Below are positions 55,601 through 64,000 of a DNA stretch of 64,000 bases, one piece after another (the stretch's first letter is position 1; every line of letters starts with the position of its first letter). Under the pieces are notes generated by a model that saw only the letters and a list, made by a program, of their open reading frames with translations, did not search any database and was not told the origin of the DNA. The stretch covers positions 248,001 to 312,000 of the forward strand of contig NW_017962926.1 of NCBI RefSeq assembly GCF_001661345.1, in the 5' to 3' direction. The translations under genes and the position numbers were made by a program. The DNA is from Ascoidea rubescens DSM 1968 (taxonomy: Eukaryota; Ascomycota; Saccharomycetes; Ascoideales; Ascoideaceae).

Positions 55601-58546
55601 GTCTACAGATCGCTGTCCATCACTCCAATAAAAGAGTATGACACCAACGGTGCTCTTAATTATAATTCAGAATTATTTACTAATCTCCAAGAGAAATTTT
55701 CTACCAAAGATAAAAAATTAGACATACAAAACTCAGTATCTGGAAAAGATGTTGATAGCGATGTTGTTATGATTGATCGATCAATTTCAAACAATGAAAT
55801 CTCTAAAACCTCGGATTTTGACTCAAAAAGTATTTCCAAAGCCAAATCTCCTTTACTGGGATCTTTGAGAAAGCTATCTAGTGCTAGTACAATAAAAGAT
55901 TCTTCTCATACACCTGCCTCAACACTTAACTCAATTGATAGGCCAACCAATTCTATTATTTCAATACCTGATGTGATAATTAGTAAGCTTTCATCTGATT
56001 CAAATGAAATTAATTTGGAAGGTTTGCATTTTTTAGTTAATTCTTTCAAAAATAATGAAAACTTTTCTTCTGATGAACATCTTAAAATTAAAAGCATATT
56101 GGCTGAGTTGGTTACTAAAAATCCAAAGTTATTATCAGTTTTGACTAGCGATCAGGAAGTAATAAAGAATTCTATTCATTTTTTTGATGAAAAGACTTTT
56201 CTTGAACTTGTTGCTATAAATCTTGAAAGATATCAAGTTGAAAAAAACTTTTCATTTTACTTAAATGAGATAAGGATAGTTGTAACTACTTTGGTTAATA
56301 TCATTGGATTTGAAAGATTTTTTAAAATATTAGTAAATTTCATTGATGAGTTAAACCAGGGTTTGGATACTATGAGTTGTATAAAAAAACATGTTGATTT
56401 GTTTTTGATTAAGAGATATTTGAGATATAAGGAGCCTAATTACAAATTTTTATTCTACACGTTAGATTACCTAGTCTGTTCTCCCCAAAAAAATAAAATA
56501 TTAGAAAACAACTTTAGAAAATTGATATCAATTACTATTCCTTCAATTTCCTATCTCAAATCTATAAAATATTCTGATCCAGTTGAGAACATTTTGAAGT
56601 CTTTATTTAGCTACAATAATGGATCATTTTTAGAAGAGTTGACTTTTTATTATGATGGTTTGAATAACGAAAATAATTCTTTTGATAGGAAAAATTTGTT
56701 AGATAAAAAAGAAATCATACTTATTGCTAATCCTTCATATGTCGAAAGTTCGGAGAGCGTCTTTAATGAAGTTTCTAATGAAATTGAAGTCGAAGCAGAT
56801 GAAAACCAAGATAATACCGATTTCATTTTTGAAGGTAAAAGCATCCATTTAAGCCCTTTAAAAATTGGGGATTTAAGAAAAAATAATGATCCTCAATCTC
56901 CCAAATTTGAACTTGATAAAATTGAAGCCAATTTCAGTCCACTTAAGATTAAGGATTTCAAAGGCGAGACTATTTATTTTACAGAAGGAGAAAAACAACT
57001 TCTTGATACGACAATGATAAATCCAGAAAAAAATACTTTACAAAATATTGAAACCGATACTTTGGAAGATGAACCCTCAACAAAAGCTAAACCTCTTAGT
57101 GAGAATAAAAAAACAGCTGAAATCTCGTTGAATTCTGGTGATGTTTCTGAGAAATCTATTTCTACCAACACAGAGTCTCAGGGAATAATAAGTATCTTCA
57201 AGAAAAGATTAAGTCTAGACTCCGTTAATTATGAGGCATCCACTTTAACAGATGGAAATATATCTACTAAAGATCAAGGGGTATTGGCATCAGAAGGTAC
57301 AAAAGAAATATCTCGTGAAAATGAAGGTATTGTTGAAGATAACTCCACCAAAGCCATTGAAAAGTTAAGAAAAATTATTTCCAAAAATGACCCTACATTT
57401 TCTAGATCAAGAAACCATCCTTTTGTGATTTATCAGGATGTTTATCAAAACAACCATGAATTATACTCAAATTTCAAAAATAATATAAAAAAAGAAAATC
57501 CAGGCCTTGAAAATTTGGATGTCACACTTTTTCAGATGCATTTGGCCAAATACGAACTTTTTGTTCAAAAAATCAATTCTCAATACAATAGAGAGGACAA
57601 ACAATTTTTCAGAAGAAAACTCAAGAAGAGATCATTAATCAAATTTAAATTCACTTTGAAAGATATTGAGACTAAAATTGACAATATTTTAAATTTTGAT
57701 GAGATAAACCATTCGGATACGGCTATTTTGATATACTTGGTTAAAAATATAATTAAGGATTCAGATGATAAAAACTTTAAAACTAATAAACTGTATGAAT
57801 CTTTGCAAAAGTGGTATATCAATAAAGGGTTTGATATGTTGTTTGAAAATTCTATAAAGTTTTTTGAGCTTTACAAAATAGTTGATTTGAGAGATAAAGA
57901 AATTCCTTTTATGATATTAGTATTGTTGAACATTTTAATTTTAAAATCTAATGTCAAAGTTGAAAACAATAGGAGAAAGGTTTTATTTAACGAGTTTCTG
58001 CAAGTTGAAAATTTTTGGTACTGCTTAGTTGATATTATTAATCTTATTAATAGTGTTAACGATAATGCATTTAAGCTTGTTGAAGAATTGATAGACAATT
58101 TGCTCTTAATAGGTGATAAAAAGATGATCAAGAAACTAATGGATCTAAATTATTTGTCTTTGGTTTCAAAGGATAGAGATGATCTTAAAAATCACAACGG
58201 TTTAATATTGATTCTTGAAACAATTTGCAAACTTTTAAAAATTCTTGTATATGAATATGATATTATTCAAGGCAATGAAGTTGGATATATTAATGAGGTA
58301 ATATTCAGAATTCACAGCAAAATCAAACCTCTTCTTGATAGTCAAAGTGTTGAGCTAAGAAGATTGGCTATAGTGGTATTTGCTTTATTTAAAATATTTA
58401 AAAATCAATTACTAGAAAAAAAATTATTGAATAGTTGTGGGATTGTTAACAGTGCATTCCAAAATTTATCTCCAAACAAATTGAAATTGATTGATTTTTA
58501 CAGTAAAAAAAACATTAGTCATTGCATTGCTAAAAATATTAGTTGA
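52613..58546 (+). CDS. STU1: Stu1, CLASP-family microtubule protein
   Basis: A 1977-residue protein. The N-terminal ~270 residues form a CLASP TOG-like HEAT array similar to yeast Stu1. A Ser/Gln/Thr/Asn low-complexity stretch follows at about 285-440, then a second TOG domain at about 480-720 (with VREGYRDVFWVF). A basic Ser/Arg-rich microtubule-binding region spans about 720-1000, then a long Ser/Asp linker, and an alpha-helical C-terminal domain from about 1600. CLASPs rescue and stabilise microtubule plus ends; Stu1 is needed for the spindle midzone and captures unattached kinetochores. S. cerevisiae Stu1 is 1513 residues, so this copy is expanded mainly by low-complexity sequence. The start ATG lies in a good leader context and begins the conserved domain. 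Confidence 0.88.
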   Translation: MADTEEDALQLYEIVTGDYSLELKESQLLKFKTHVKKELVNLNNVPLYFKTLVYAFNKISNSSIISISLTTITHLIKRVSMQDSTGNSLRLSIESGVLNIFINNLNDYRLSYRNLSKKCLFNYWLSNNVDVEIYLKNYLFNNYSLSYSPIILELLIIILEFYQNNNNLNLQIFINPILKIYQNISLNYNSISNLNLNLIANTNSNLLSKSSQNIELIDKIKLNCISLIHHYISQSQQNKFKFFQICDTLKVPKKIIAELIHDIDNQSNNILKSDPNTKIYLPISSTKSSPILSNFNHNQSQSQSQSQSQSHRKSGSLSPYSNYTKRPISRQLFSATNTSQIKRPLSRNISTPSSPISLNSKPTTSQSTILNQNQNQIKSTSNASSSSSIATLTQNSSLKTNTTVTTTSNTIKRSQSKKQIYTTQSTSQSTSQSYYPNNFQKPDFLLKNQKLDLFLNALNDFPLENFDSLDLYSSESLSLTLNKMEYDFKDKETEFNWNGRERNIITLRSLIRGNLIDDNQFLGIFFYELKRFLLDGIAKSCSSLRTTLSNHACKFIKEFFILYNDLIDSSTVEFIFNILIKLTISTKKLTSMNAFIAICSILTFSTCNQRIMASLFTYSNDKNSSPRLYSATYFKILLLKDHEKYFDSSNITKLSTIIQKNLGDSNPSVREGYRDVFWVFYEKFPNKGLFLFNKITPTIKKTLEKVKPDHIPISNLNSRLSSSFSSRRNTSSSMDHRDISTSRATNKNTNVRDFIKANREKLKIQKKDLAFEKQRSQSQLSNTNTSRAQSARNTNGFHRSISSLAQFHTQPTSSLTKPTRVLNSSSTKTLSSSRTKSNTYGFNSSATNNVSREPFRSKSSISSRRYMNYTESSLGGSNRGSISTSRSFNANLSSAKSFVSSKRKSDIGIISSTISSTSIKPTFKFSSTSFSNIRAQFDNNENHVDNNNRGLASSHSMGFNINGDNISLKSQKSSPSLRLSGSFTPLNKVEEINIAGVYRSLSITPIKEYDTNGALNYNSELFTNLQEKFSTKDKKLDIQNSVSGKDVDSDVVMIDRSISNNEISKTSDFDSKSISKAKSPLLGSLRKLSSASTIKDSSHTPASTLNSIDRPTNSIISIPDVIISKLSSDSNEINLEGLHFLVNSFKNNENFSSDEHLKIKSILAELVTKNPKLLSVLTSDQEVIKNSIHFFDEKTFLELVAINLERYQVEKNFSFYLNEIRIVVTTLVNIIGFERFFKILVNFIDELNQGLDTMSCIKKHVDLFLIKRYLRYKEPNYKFLFYTLDYLVCSPQKNKILENNFRKLISITIPSISYLKSIKYSDPVENILKSLFSYNNGSFLEELTFYYDGLNNENNSFDRKNLLDKKEIILIANPSYVESSESVFNEVSNEIEVEADENQDNTDFIFEGKSIHLSPLKIGDLRKNNDPQSPKFELDKIEANFSPLKIKDFKGETIYFTEGEKQLLDTTMINPEKNTLQNIETDTLEDEPSTKAKPLSENKKTAEISLNSGDVSEKSISTNTESQGIISIFKKRLSLDSVNYEASTLTDGNISTKDQGVLASEGTKEISRENEGIVEDNSTKAIEKLRKIISKNDPTFSRSRNHPFVIYQDVYQNNHELYSNFKNNIKKENPGLENLDVTLFQMHLAKYELFVQKINSQYNREDKQFFRRKLKKRSLIKFKFTLKDIETKIDNILNFDEINHSDTAILIYLVKNIIKDSDDKNFKTNKLYESLQKWYINKGFDMLFENSIKFFELYKIVDLRDKEIPFMILVLLNILILKSNVKVENNRRKVLFNEFLQVENFWYCLVDIINLINSVNDNAFKLVEELIDNLLLIGDKKMIKKLMDLNYLSLVSKDRDDLKNHNGLILILETICKLLKILVYEYDIIQGNEVGYINEVIFRIHSKIKPLLDSQSVELRRLAIVVFALFKIFKNQLLEKKLLNSCGIVNSAFQNLSPNKLKLIDFYSKKNISHCIAKNIS

Positions 58547-58765
58547 ATATTTTTATACTTTAATTTTTTGTTTTTTTAGGTGATTTTAAATTTGTTTTAA
58601 GCTGGATCTTATGTTTTTATTCAAGTTTTTGACATGCGTTTGAATTAAGGTTTATTATTGATGTTCATTAAAAAACTGTATCGTTGCTATAACAATATAT
58701 ATATTTTCGTTAACTGCATAATAAATAATAGTTTCGTTTATATATTTGGGATAAAGATGATTTGG

Positions 58766-60253
58766 CTATTTTATATAATCACCATTGTTAAAAAGTTTTC
58801 CTTTGACGAATTGCAAGCCTTCGCCAGAATATGAAATCAAACCATCAAGTTCAATTTTAGCACCATCTTTAATTATCGCACCGTTTTCCTTCAACCATTT
58901 AGTATGTAAAGCTAACAAGTGAGAAGCACTTGTTTCTGGAGTATCTGATTTGGCTCCAGAAGCATTTTTCAAAGGAGAAAATTCCTCCTCTCTTTTTACC
59001 TCGAGACAACCAAATTTTTCTAGACTGATACTTTCAAAAATATCAAAAATAAACTGTTCCAATTTAATACCATTTGAAGAAGTTGGTTTGATTAGTTGGT
59101 TTGAGGCAGTATCGAAATAAGGAATCTTCTTTTTAGCAATGTGATAAGGTAGATACTTTCTGGAATTTATCCAAGATGGAATCATGTTGGATAAAAGATC
59201 AACCGAGTAAAAGTGGTTAACGATGTTAGCAGCACGTAAGTATAATAAGGAGTCATTTGCAGGATCTTTCTTATTAGCTAGCTGAGAGGAGATTTCACTA
59301 TACTCAATTACAGCTGGTTTATGGTTTTTTGAGATGATTAACCCAACAGATTCATTGGGATCAGTTTTCCTAACAACTTTTGTGGCTAAATCCCATTTTT
59401 TTTCTACAGCAAGACCAATAAATAAGGGATCAGCGACCTTGACTAAACAGTTATCAACACAATACATGTGGATGTGTTTTAGGTTTCTTTTTTTGAAATC
59501 ATCTAATAGGTTGTTATCATAAATTGCTTTGTATAGACCTCCATTTCCATCGGGGGATTTTGCAATTGAAGATTTTGAGCTCAATAAAATTTTATCGCCT
59601 TTAAGGTTAAAACAGGGCAAAGTACCTTGATTGAAAAAAATCACATTTTGAGGGTTTAAGCCAAAGTAATTATTCTCTTTAAAAAAATTCTCGGTTGGGG
59701 CTCTTGTTGGTTCGGAAGTCATAATATACCAAGGTAAAACAGAAGTATCACCACCACTGATTTTTTGTAAAGCTTTGATTCTTTTAGCTTGTAGCTCAAA
59801 TAAGGAATTGTTTGAAGGAATGGTAATTCTAAAAGTGCCCTTTGGGGATGAAGAGCCTAGTCTTGTTCCTTGACCACCAGCCATTAAAATAATACCAACT
59901 TTATTTTGCTTAATCAATTCAAGACCTTTGTTGTAATATTTAGTTTTCTCGTCATCGGATAAAGAGTTCTTATCGTCATCTTTCAATAGAGAATAAAAGT
60001 TGTCATTAGGTAGCTGGTAAAAGGCTGAATCATCAGTGGAAGAGGAATTGGCGTTTAAAAGCTCCAAAGCATCTTTAACAGAATTAATCAACTTTGAAGG
60101 ACTTGATATCTCACTGGCATCATGCAAAAGTTGCTCTCTCTCTTCAGTGGATAACTCATTGTAGAACTGAAATAAGTGAGACTGCCCAGCTTGAGCGAAA
60201 ACCTGTTTGAGTTCGGTAGCTTGAGTTTCGGTGTCAGAAGTCGCAATAGTCAT
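58766..60253 (-). CDS. QRI1: UDP-N-acetylglucosamine pyrophosphorylase
   Basis: A 495-residue cytosolic enzyme making UDP-GlcNAc from UTP and GlcNAc-1-phosphate, the precursor of chitin, N-glycans and GPI anchors. The uridyltransferase signature MAGGQGTRLG is at residues 124-133, followed by SSPKG, a GNGGLY segment near residue 255, and the YCVDNCLVKVADP segment with the metal-binding Asp. These features and the N-terminal helical domain match Uap1/Qri1 (477 in S. cerevisiae) and not UDP-glucose pyrophosphorylase Ugp1. The start is the first ATG; no targeting signal is seen. It converges on STU1. Confidence 0.95.
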   Translation of the reverse strand: MTIATSDTETQATELKQVFAQAGQSHLFQFYNELSTEEREQLLHDASEISSPSKLINSVKDALELLNANSSSTDDSAFYQLPNDNFYSLLKDDDKNSLSDDEKTKYYNKGLELIKQNKVGIILMAGGQGTRLGSSSPKGTFRITIPSNNSLFELQAKRIKALQKISGGDTSVLPWYIMTSEPTRAPTENFFKENNYFGLNPQNVIFFNQGTLPCFNLKGDKILLSSKSSIAKSPDGNGGLYKAIYDNNLLDDFKKRNLKHIHMYCVDNCLVKVADPLFIGLAVEKKWDLATKVVRKTDPNESVGLIISKNHKPAVIEYSEISSQLANKKDPANDSLLYLRAANIVNHFYSVDLLSNMIPSWINSRKYLPYHIAKKKIPYFDTASNQLIKPTSSNGIKLEQFIFDIFESISLEKFGCLEVKREEEFSPLKNASGAKSDTPETSASHLLALHTKWLKENGAIIKDGAKIELDGLISYSGEGLQFVKGKLFNNGDYIK

Positions 60254-61281
60254 TATAAGAGAAATTGAGTAGCAAAAAAAAAATAAAACAAATGGATAGG
60301 AACGAAAACAAAACGAAATAAGATTTGTGAAAAAAAAGATGAGAGTCGTTCAATATTGCTCAATTTATAGCACCGCAATCAACAAAAAAACAGCCTCATA
60401 AACACCAGCCAAATACCTTTATGTCTCTTCAATTCTGGCCGCTGCACGAAAATCGAAACGTGGGCTATATTTAGAAATCCCTGTGAATGGACACTACCAG
60501 CACAGACCTGGAGGGGTGCTGTGCATGAATGTGCATACAGAGCACCGCATATATTGGGTCGATACCACTGCGACGGGAATGGTCTCTATCGCGAAAAATG
60601 CTCAACGCGAGATTCAAAAGGATAAGAAGCGTACCGATAAGGTCTTTCAACGTTTGTGGAAACAATAAAATACAAAATAGTGGAGCACGCTAAGGCGTGG
60701 TATCAATGTTCCACTGCTGTCAAGCCACAAATTTCACTGGATTTGCCAAAGTGACACTTGGGTGTCTTGCAGTGACTTTTTGGATGACAATAAAGGAATG
60801 AACAACACCATTTCACAATTTCAGTCTGTGCAAACTTTATTGCCAAAAAATGTTGGGGATTGATCCATAATGCGCTGGATATTTGTTTTCTGGCATTTTG
60901 GTCTTTATTTTGCATTTAAACTGCAATGGTTTTGTTCCATTTGGGTCTGGATGTCAAATGGCTACCAAATGTGGTCTTTTATTGATGTCCAGCAGCACCT
61001 CTCTCCAAACAATCAAAAGTAGAAAACAGGACTCAAAGATACTAAACACAAAAAGTATATATATTCTTGACTCAAATAGGCAACAACTTCAAAACTCTAC
61101 ATGTTGAGATTTTATGTCTTTTCAATAAAATTTTAGTTGCATCAAGGTTCAGGGATGAATTAAATGCTTAATGTTAGATTAAAAAATTAATGTGTCAGAC
61201 AGATGTTAAACAACAAAATTTTCAAATGAGAACTTAATAATGATCATCATATCCACAGAAATCTATAAATGATCAGTAAAA
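60254..61281. other. QRI1-GID7 intergenic region
   Basis: About 1 kb. A GC-richer stretch at 60420-60670 upstream of QRI1 is followed by moderately AT-rich sequence. Short frames at 60471-60668 and 60703-60915 overlap on both strands or lack domains. The last 250 bp are the GID7 3' flank. No gene is supported. Confidence 0.5.
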
Positions 61282-64000
61282 TCAATTAATAATCTCGTCT
61301 CCATCACTATCAACGTTATCATTTCCGCGTTCGCTTTCGTTTGCAGCATCATCGCTTTCAATTTCATTATCATCTGCATCACTGTCTTCGTCACTATCGT
61401 CATCATCCTTACTAAATATCTCGGTTATTTTACCGTCATCTAATTCGTCCACTATAACATTTTTCCAACGGTTAATATTAGATGTACTACTACTAGAAGT
61501 GTCATTTACATTGACAGTATTACCAACATCTAAAGTATTTGGATTTTTAGACGAATTCCCATCGCTATTGTTTTCATTCAAGTTTTCTCTTTTGGGTTCT
61601 TTTGAGCCTTCCAACACATTTAGATATCTCTTTTTTTCAGCCAATGCATCTTCAGATCCCCAAATCTTAACCGTAAAATCATCGCTGGCACTTGCAAACA
61701 TCCATGGGACCTTTGGATTAAAATCAACACAATTAACAACCTCATTATGCCCCTTTAATGCTAATATTAAAGCTGAATATTTTTTATTCCATATATATAT
61801 TCTGCCATCTTCGCTACCAGAAAGAACTAAAGATTCATTGATTCCTCCAAAACATGATCTTATTATATGGTTTTCTTGCTGTTGCCCGACAAATTTTTTC
61901 AACAATATTCCCTTGGCCCAATCCCATAATTGAATGGAGTCTGGTAATACATTGATCAAAACATGTGAAGGGTGGAGTCTTGATACTGTCAATGATGTTA
62001 ATTTTTTCCCAACAGATATCATTTTAATTAATTGATGTGTTTTAAGTGACCAAACACCAATACATTGATCTGAAGTTATTCCTATCAAATAATTGGAATC
62101 TTTTGAAATACATAAATCATTGATTCTATGAGTTGATATTCTAAATTTCTCTTTAAATGTGTTTGCATCAAAATAGATTATTTCCTTTTCTGGTGAACCT
62201 AAAACAAATCCAGCAGAGTTTGGTAGCCAAACACAAGAAGAAATTCTTGGGTAGGATTTTTTAGAAGTTGATTTTCTTTCATTTGAAGATTCATCCCCAT
62301 CCTCATCCTCATCTTCTTCATTATGATGGAGATTATTATTATTATTATTGCCACTACCGCTACCACTACCACTAACATTAATATTAGTACCCATTGAGTT
62401 ATTGCCAGCATTGGAATTTTCACTGCTGGTTGTTTTATTTTTTGACTTTTCAGGATTAACATCAATATGGATTTTTGATTCACATTTACCTGAGATTAAA
62501 TTCCAAACCTTAACCCTACAAGAATCACTACTTAATAGTTTTTCATCATTTGAGGACCAAGAAAGATATGAAACATTCTTTTTATGACCCACTAGCCTTT
62601 TAACTAATTTGAAGCTGGATGAATTATAAAATTGATCATCCTCAACATCTTCAAAATAATTAAAATTTGAAACTTGATGAATATAAATGATTCCGCTAGT
62701 TGTGGTAGTTGCAAGGTATTTTCCATTATTTGAAAATTTGACAAACCAACTTTGAATTCGAGGAGTTTTAAAACTAACTGAATTAAAATCTAGAGTTTGT
62801 AAGATTTTATTTGGAAATTTTTTTAATGGAAACTGAAAATCCTCAAACAAAGAATTGTTATTTTTAACACTATAATTTGAAAGGGAGTTATTTGGATCGT
62901 CAATATAACCTAGTGTGATTAGATTTCTGGATTCTTGATACAACCTTGCTTGATTAATAATTGATAATAATCTATGTGGAGGTATTAGCTGATGATAATT
63001 CAAAAATTTTGAAAGTTTGTTAATTAAAAAACTTCTTGAAATTTTCAACATTGAGTGTAATTGAGTTTGAGATAATTCTTCAAAATTATAGGATTTATTA
63101 AAATCAAGATTTAAGAAAAATCCGTTGTCTTGCAAAAAAGAAATAAGCTCTTTGATATTGAAATAGGTTGGGCTATAATTCAAAATTAGTTTTTGGTTTA
63201 AAATTAACGACAGTAAAAGGCTTTGGTCGTTAATAAAATCTCTAACACTGTAAACATTTGATATTGAAAAAAAGGATTCAACAGGTTTAAGATTTATAAA
63301 ATTTATTTCATTCATTAAGATTTGGGTTGATTTTAGGACGTCATTATGTAAAAATAAAGATTCTAATAATTTGTGTCTTTTTATTAATGATTTGGTCAAA
63401 GTTTTTAAAACATTTATGGTATCCAGTTCTAATTTTCTTAAAATCTCTTCTGAAGATTGCTCCTTTTTAGCATTTGTTTTTTTAATTTCGTGATCCTCAA
63501 TATTATTGTTGATAGATTTTGCGACTGAAACTGGGTAAATAAGATCAGTGTTAAAGGTATCAAAATAATTTGTTTTGAAAGACAAAAAAGGAATTAAATC
63601 TTCTGCTTTATCAAAATCACCGATTTGAATGTATTTAATAAAATTTGAAATCTTGTTATCAGGGTCCGTATTATTCGAATCAATATCAGTAGGATTAAGA
63701 GCAATTTTAGATTCGTTTTTTAAAGTATCAAAAGTGTTTTTATAACCCAAATCATTTAAAGTCTGTAGTAATAAATTAGTTAGTTCAGCCTTTGATACTT
63801 TACTTTTAGAGTAAATATCAAATAGAGACTTTGTAGACTTCAGATTGAATAATAAGCTGGTAACACCAAGGGAATTATCATCAGTTAGTGCGCCTTCGGT
63901 TTTATCAGTAGAGGTGGGAACGTTACTAGTTGCAGTGGCATTTATGTCAATAGAATGGGGGTTCTTGGAGGAAGATGATCTTTGAGTGTCTTCATGGTTA
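61282..64000 (-). CDS. GID7: Gid7, WD40 subunit of the GID/CTLH ubiquitin ligase (partial, N-terminus beyond window)
   Basis: At least 905 residues; the frame remains open to the right edge with no clear start. A Ser/Thr-rich leader is followed by a LisH motif (ELTNLLLQTLNDLGY), a CTLH-type helical region, and the IPPHRLLSIINQA segment characteristic of WDR26/Gid7. About seven WD repeats follow (for example HKKNVSYLSWSSND and HNEVVNCVDFNP). In yeast the GID ligase degrades fructose-1,6-bisphosphatase and other gluconeogenic enzymes on glucose return, and Gid7 drives ring assembly of the complex. Additions here are an Asn/acidic insertion inside the propeller near 62270-62450 and a long Asp/Glu C-terminal tail. 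S. cerevisiae Gid7 is 745 residues. Confidence 0.92.
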   Translation of the reverse strand, partial: NHEDTQRSSSSKNPHSIDINATATSNVPTSTDKTEGALTDDNSLGVTSLLFNLKSTKSLFDIYSKSKVSKAELTNLLLQTLNDLGYKNTFDTLKNESKIALNPTDIDSNNTDPDNKISNFIKYIQIGDFDKAEDLIPFLSFKTNYFDTFNTDLIYPVSVAKSINNNIEDHEIKKTNAKKEQSSEEILRKLELDTINVLKTLTKSLIKRHKLLESLFLHNDVLKSTQILMNEINFINLKPVESFFSISNVYSVRDFINDQSLLLSLILNQKLILNYSPTYFNIKELISFLQDNGFFLNLDFNKSYNFEELSQTQLHSMLKISRSFLINKLSKFLNYHQLIPPHRLLSIINQARLYQESRNLITLGYIDDPNNSLSNYSVKNNNSLFEDFQFPLKKFPNKILQTLDFNSVSFKTPRIQSWFVKFSNNGKYLATTTTSGIIYIHQVSNFNYFEDVEDDQFYNSSSFKLVKRLVGHKKNVSYLSWSSNDEKLLSSDSCRVKVWNLISGKCESKIHIDVNPEKSKNKTTSSENSNAGNNSMGTNINVSGSGSGSGNNNNNNLHHNEEDEDEDGDESSNERKSTSKKSYPRISSCVWLPNSAGFVLGSPEKEIIYFDANTFKEKFRISTHRINDLCISKDSNYLIGITSDQCIGVWSLKTHQLIKMISVGKKLTSLTVSRLHPSHVLINVLPDSIQLWDWAKGILLKKFVGQQQENHIIRSCFGGINESLVLSGSEDGRIYIWNKKYSALILALKGHNEVVNCVDFNPKVPWMFASASDDFTVKIWGSEDALAEKKRYLNVLEGSKEPKRENLNENNSDGNSSKNPNTLDVGNTVNVNDTSSSSTSNINRWKNVIVDELDDGKITEIFSKDDDDSDEDSDADDNEIESDDAANESERGNDNVDSDGDEIIN

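Overview
The window is a stretch of nuclear chromosome from a budding yeast (Saccharomycotina). The genes are compact and nearly intronless, and nearly all have recognisable yeast orthologues (PRP43, NOG1, RAD59, IDP1, SSY5, NUP53/ASM4, NAB3, PFA4, GAT1, RTR1, DDI1, MNN2/MNN5, PHO13, PTC5, YMD8, GRH1, STU1, QRI1, GID7). The DNA is AT-rich and many proteins carry long Asn/Ser/Gln runs. A GRIM-19/NDUFA13 subunit of respiratory complex I at 44.5-44.9 kb argues against Saccharomycetaceae, which have lost complex I. CTG codons look very rare (one in PRP43 by eye), so a CUG-reassigned lineage is possible, but no CTG falls at a decisive position.

Layout. 0-1.2 kb: a broken, unidentified ORF. 1.8-3.5 kb: a DUF4246 protein. 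3.9-9.7 kb: PRP43 and NOG1 (RNA helicase and GTPase of ribosome assembly), then RAD59. 10-14 kb: mitochondrial IDP1 and the SPS-sensor protease SSY5. 14.6-16.8 kb: a decayed GPI-anchored Flo11-like adhesin. 16.8-19.1 kb: a gene-poor interval with a candidate structured RNA. 19.1-25.1 kb: NUP53-type nucleoporin and NAB3. 25.6-30.3 kb: an unidentified coiled-coil protein divergent from PFA4, whose first exon is separated by an 86-nt intron. 30.9-33.7 kb: the nitrogen GATA factor GAT1 with a dense GATAA array just upstream. 34-37.7 kb: a GC-rich promoter island, an LYR-like protein, and RTR1. 37.9-44.4 kb: DDI1, an MNN2/MNN5 mannosyltransferase, PHO13. 44.5-47.2 kb: GRIM-19 and PTC5 back to back, both mitochondrial. 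47.6-58.5 kb: YMD8, GRH1, a 1.8 kb gene-poor gap, and a very long STU1. 58.7-64 kb: QRI1/UAP1 and GID7, the latter running off the right edge.

There is no operon logic here. Neighbours are mostly divergent or convergent pairs with ordinary housekeeping roles. Functional links worth noting are the mitochondrial GRIM-19/PTC5 pair, the Golgi-related YMD8/GRH1/MNN2 genes, and two nutrient-response genes (SSY5, GAT1). I found no CRISPR array, no intact transposon, no viral element and no clearly supported tRNA. I do not see an undescribed multi-gene system. The most interesting items are the candidate structured RNA, the GATAA array at GAT1, recurrent GC-rich promoter islands, a repeated CTTCTGCTGC leader motif, and the adhesin pseudogene.
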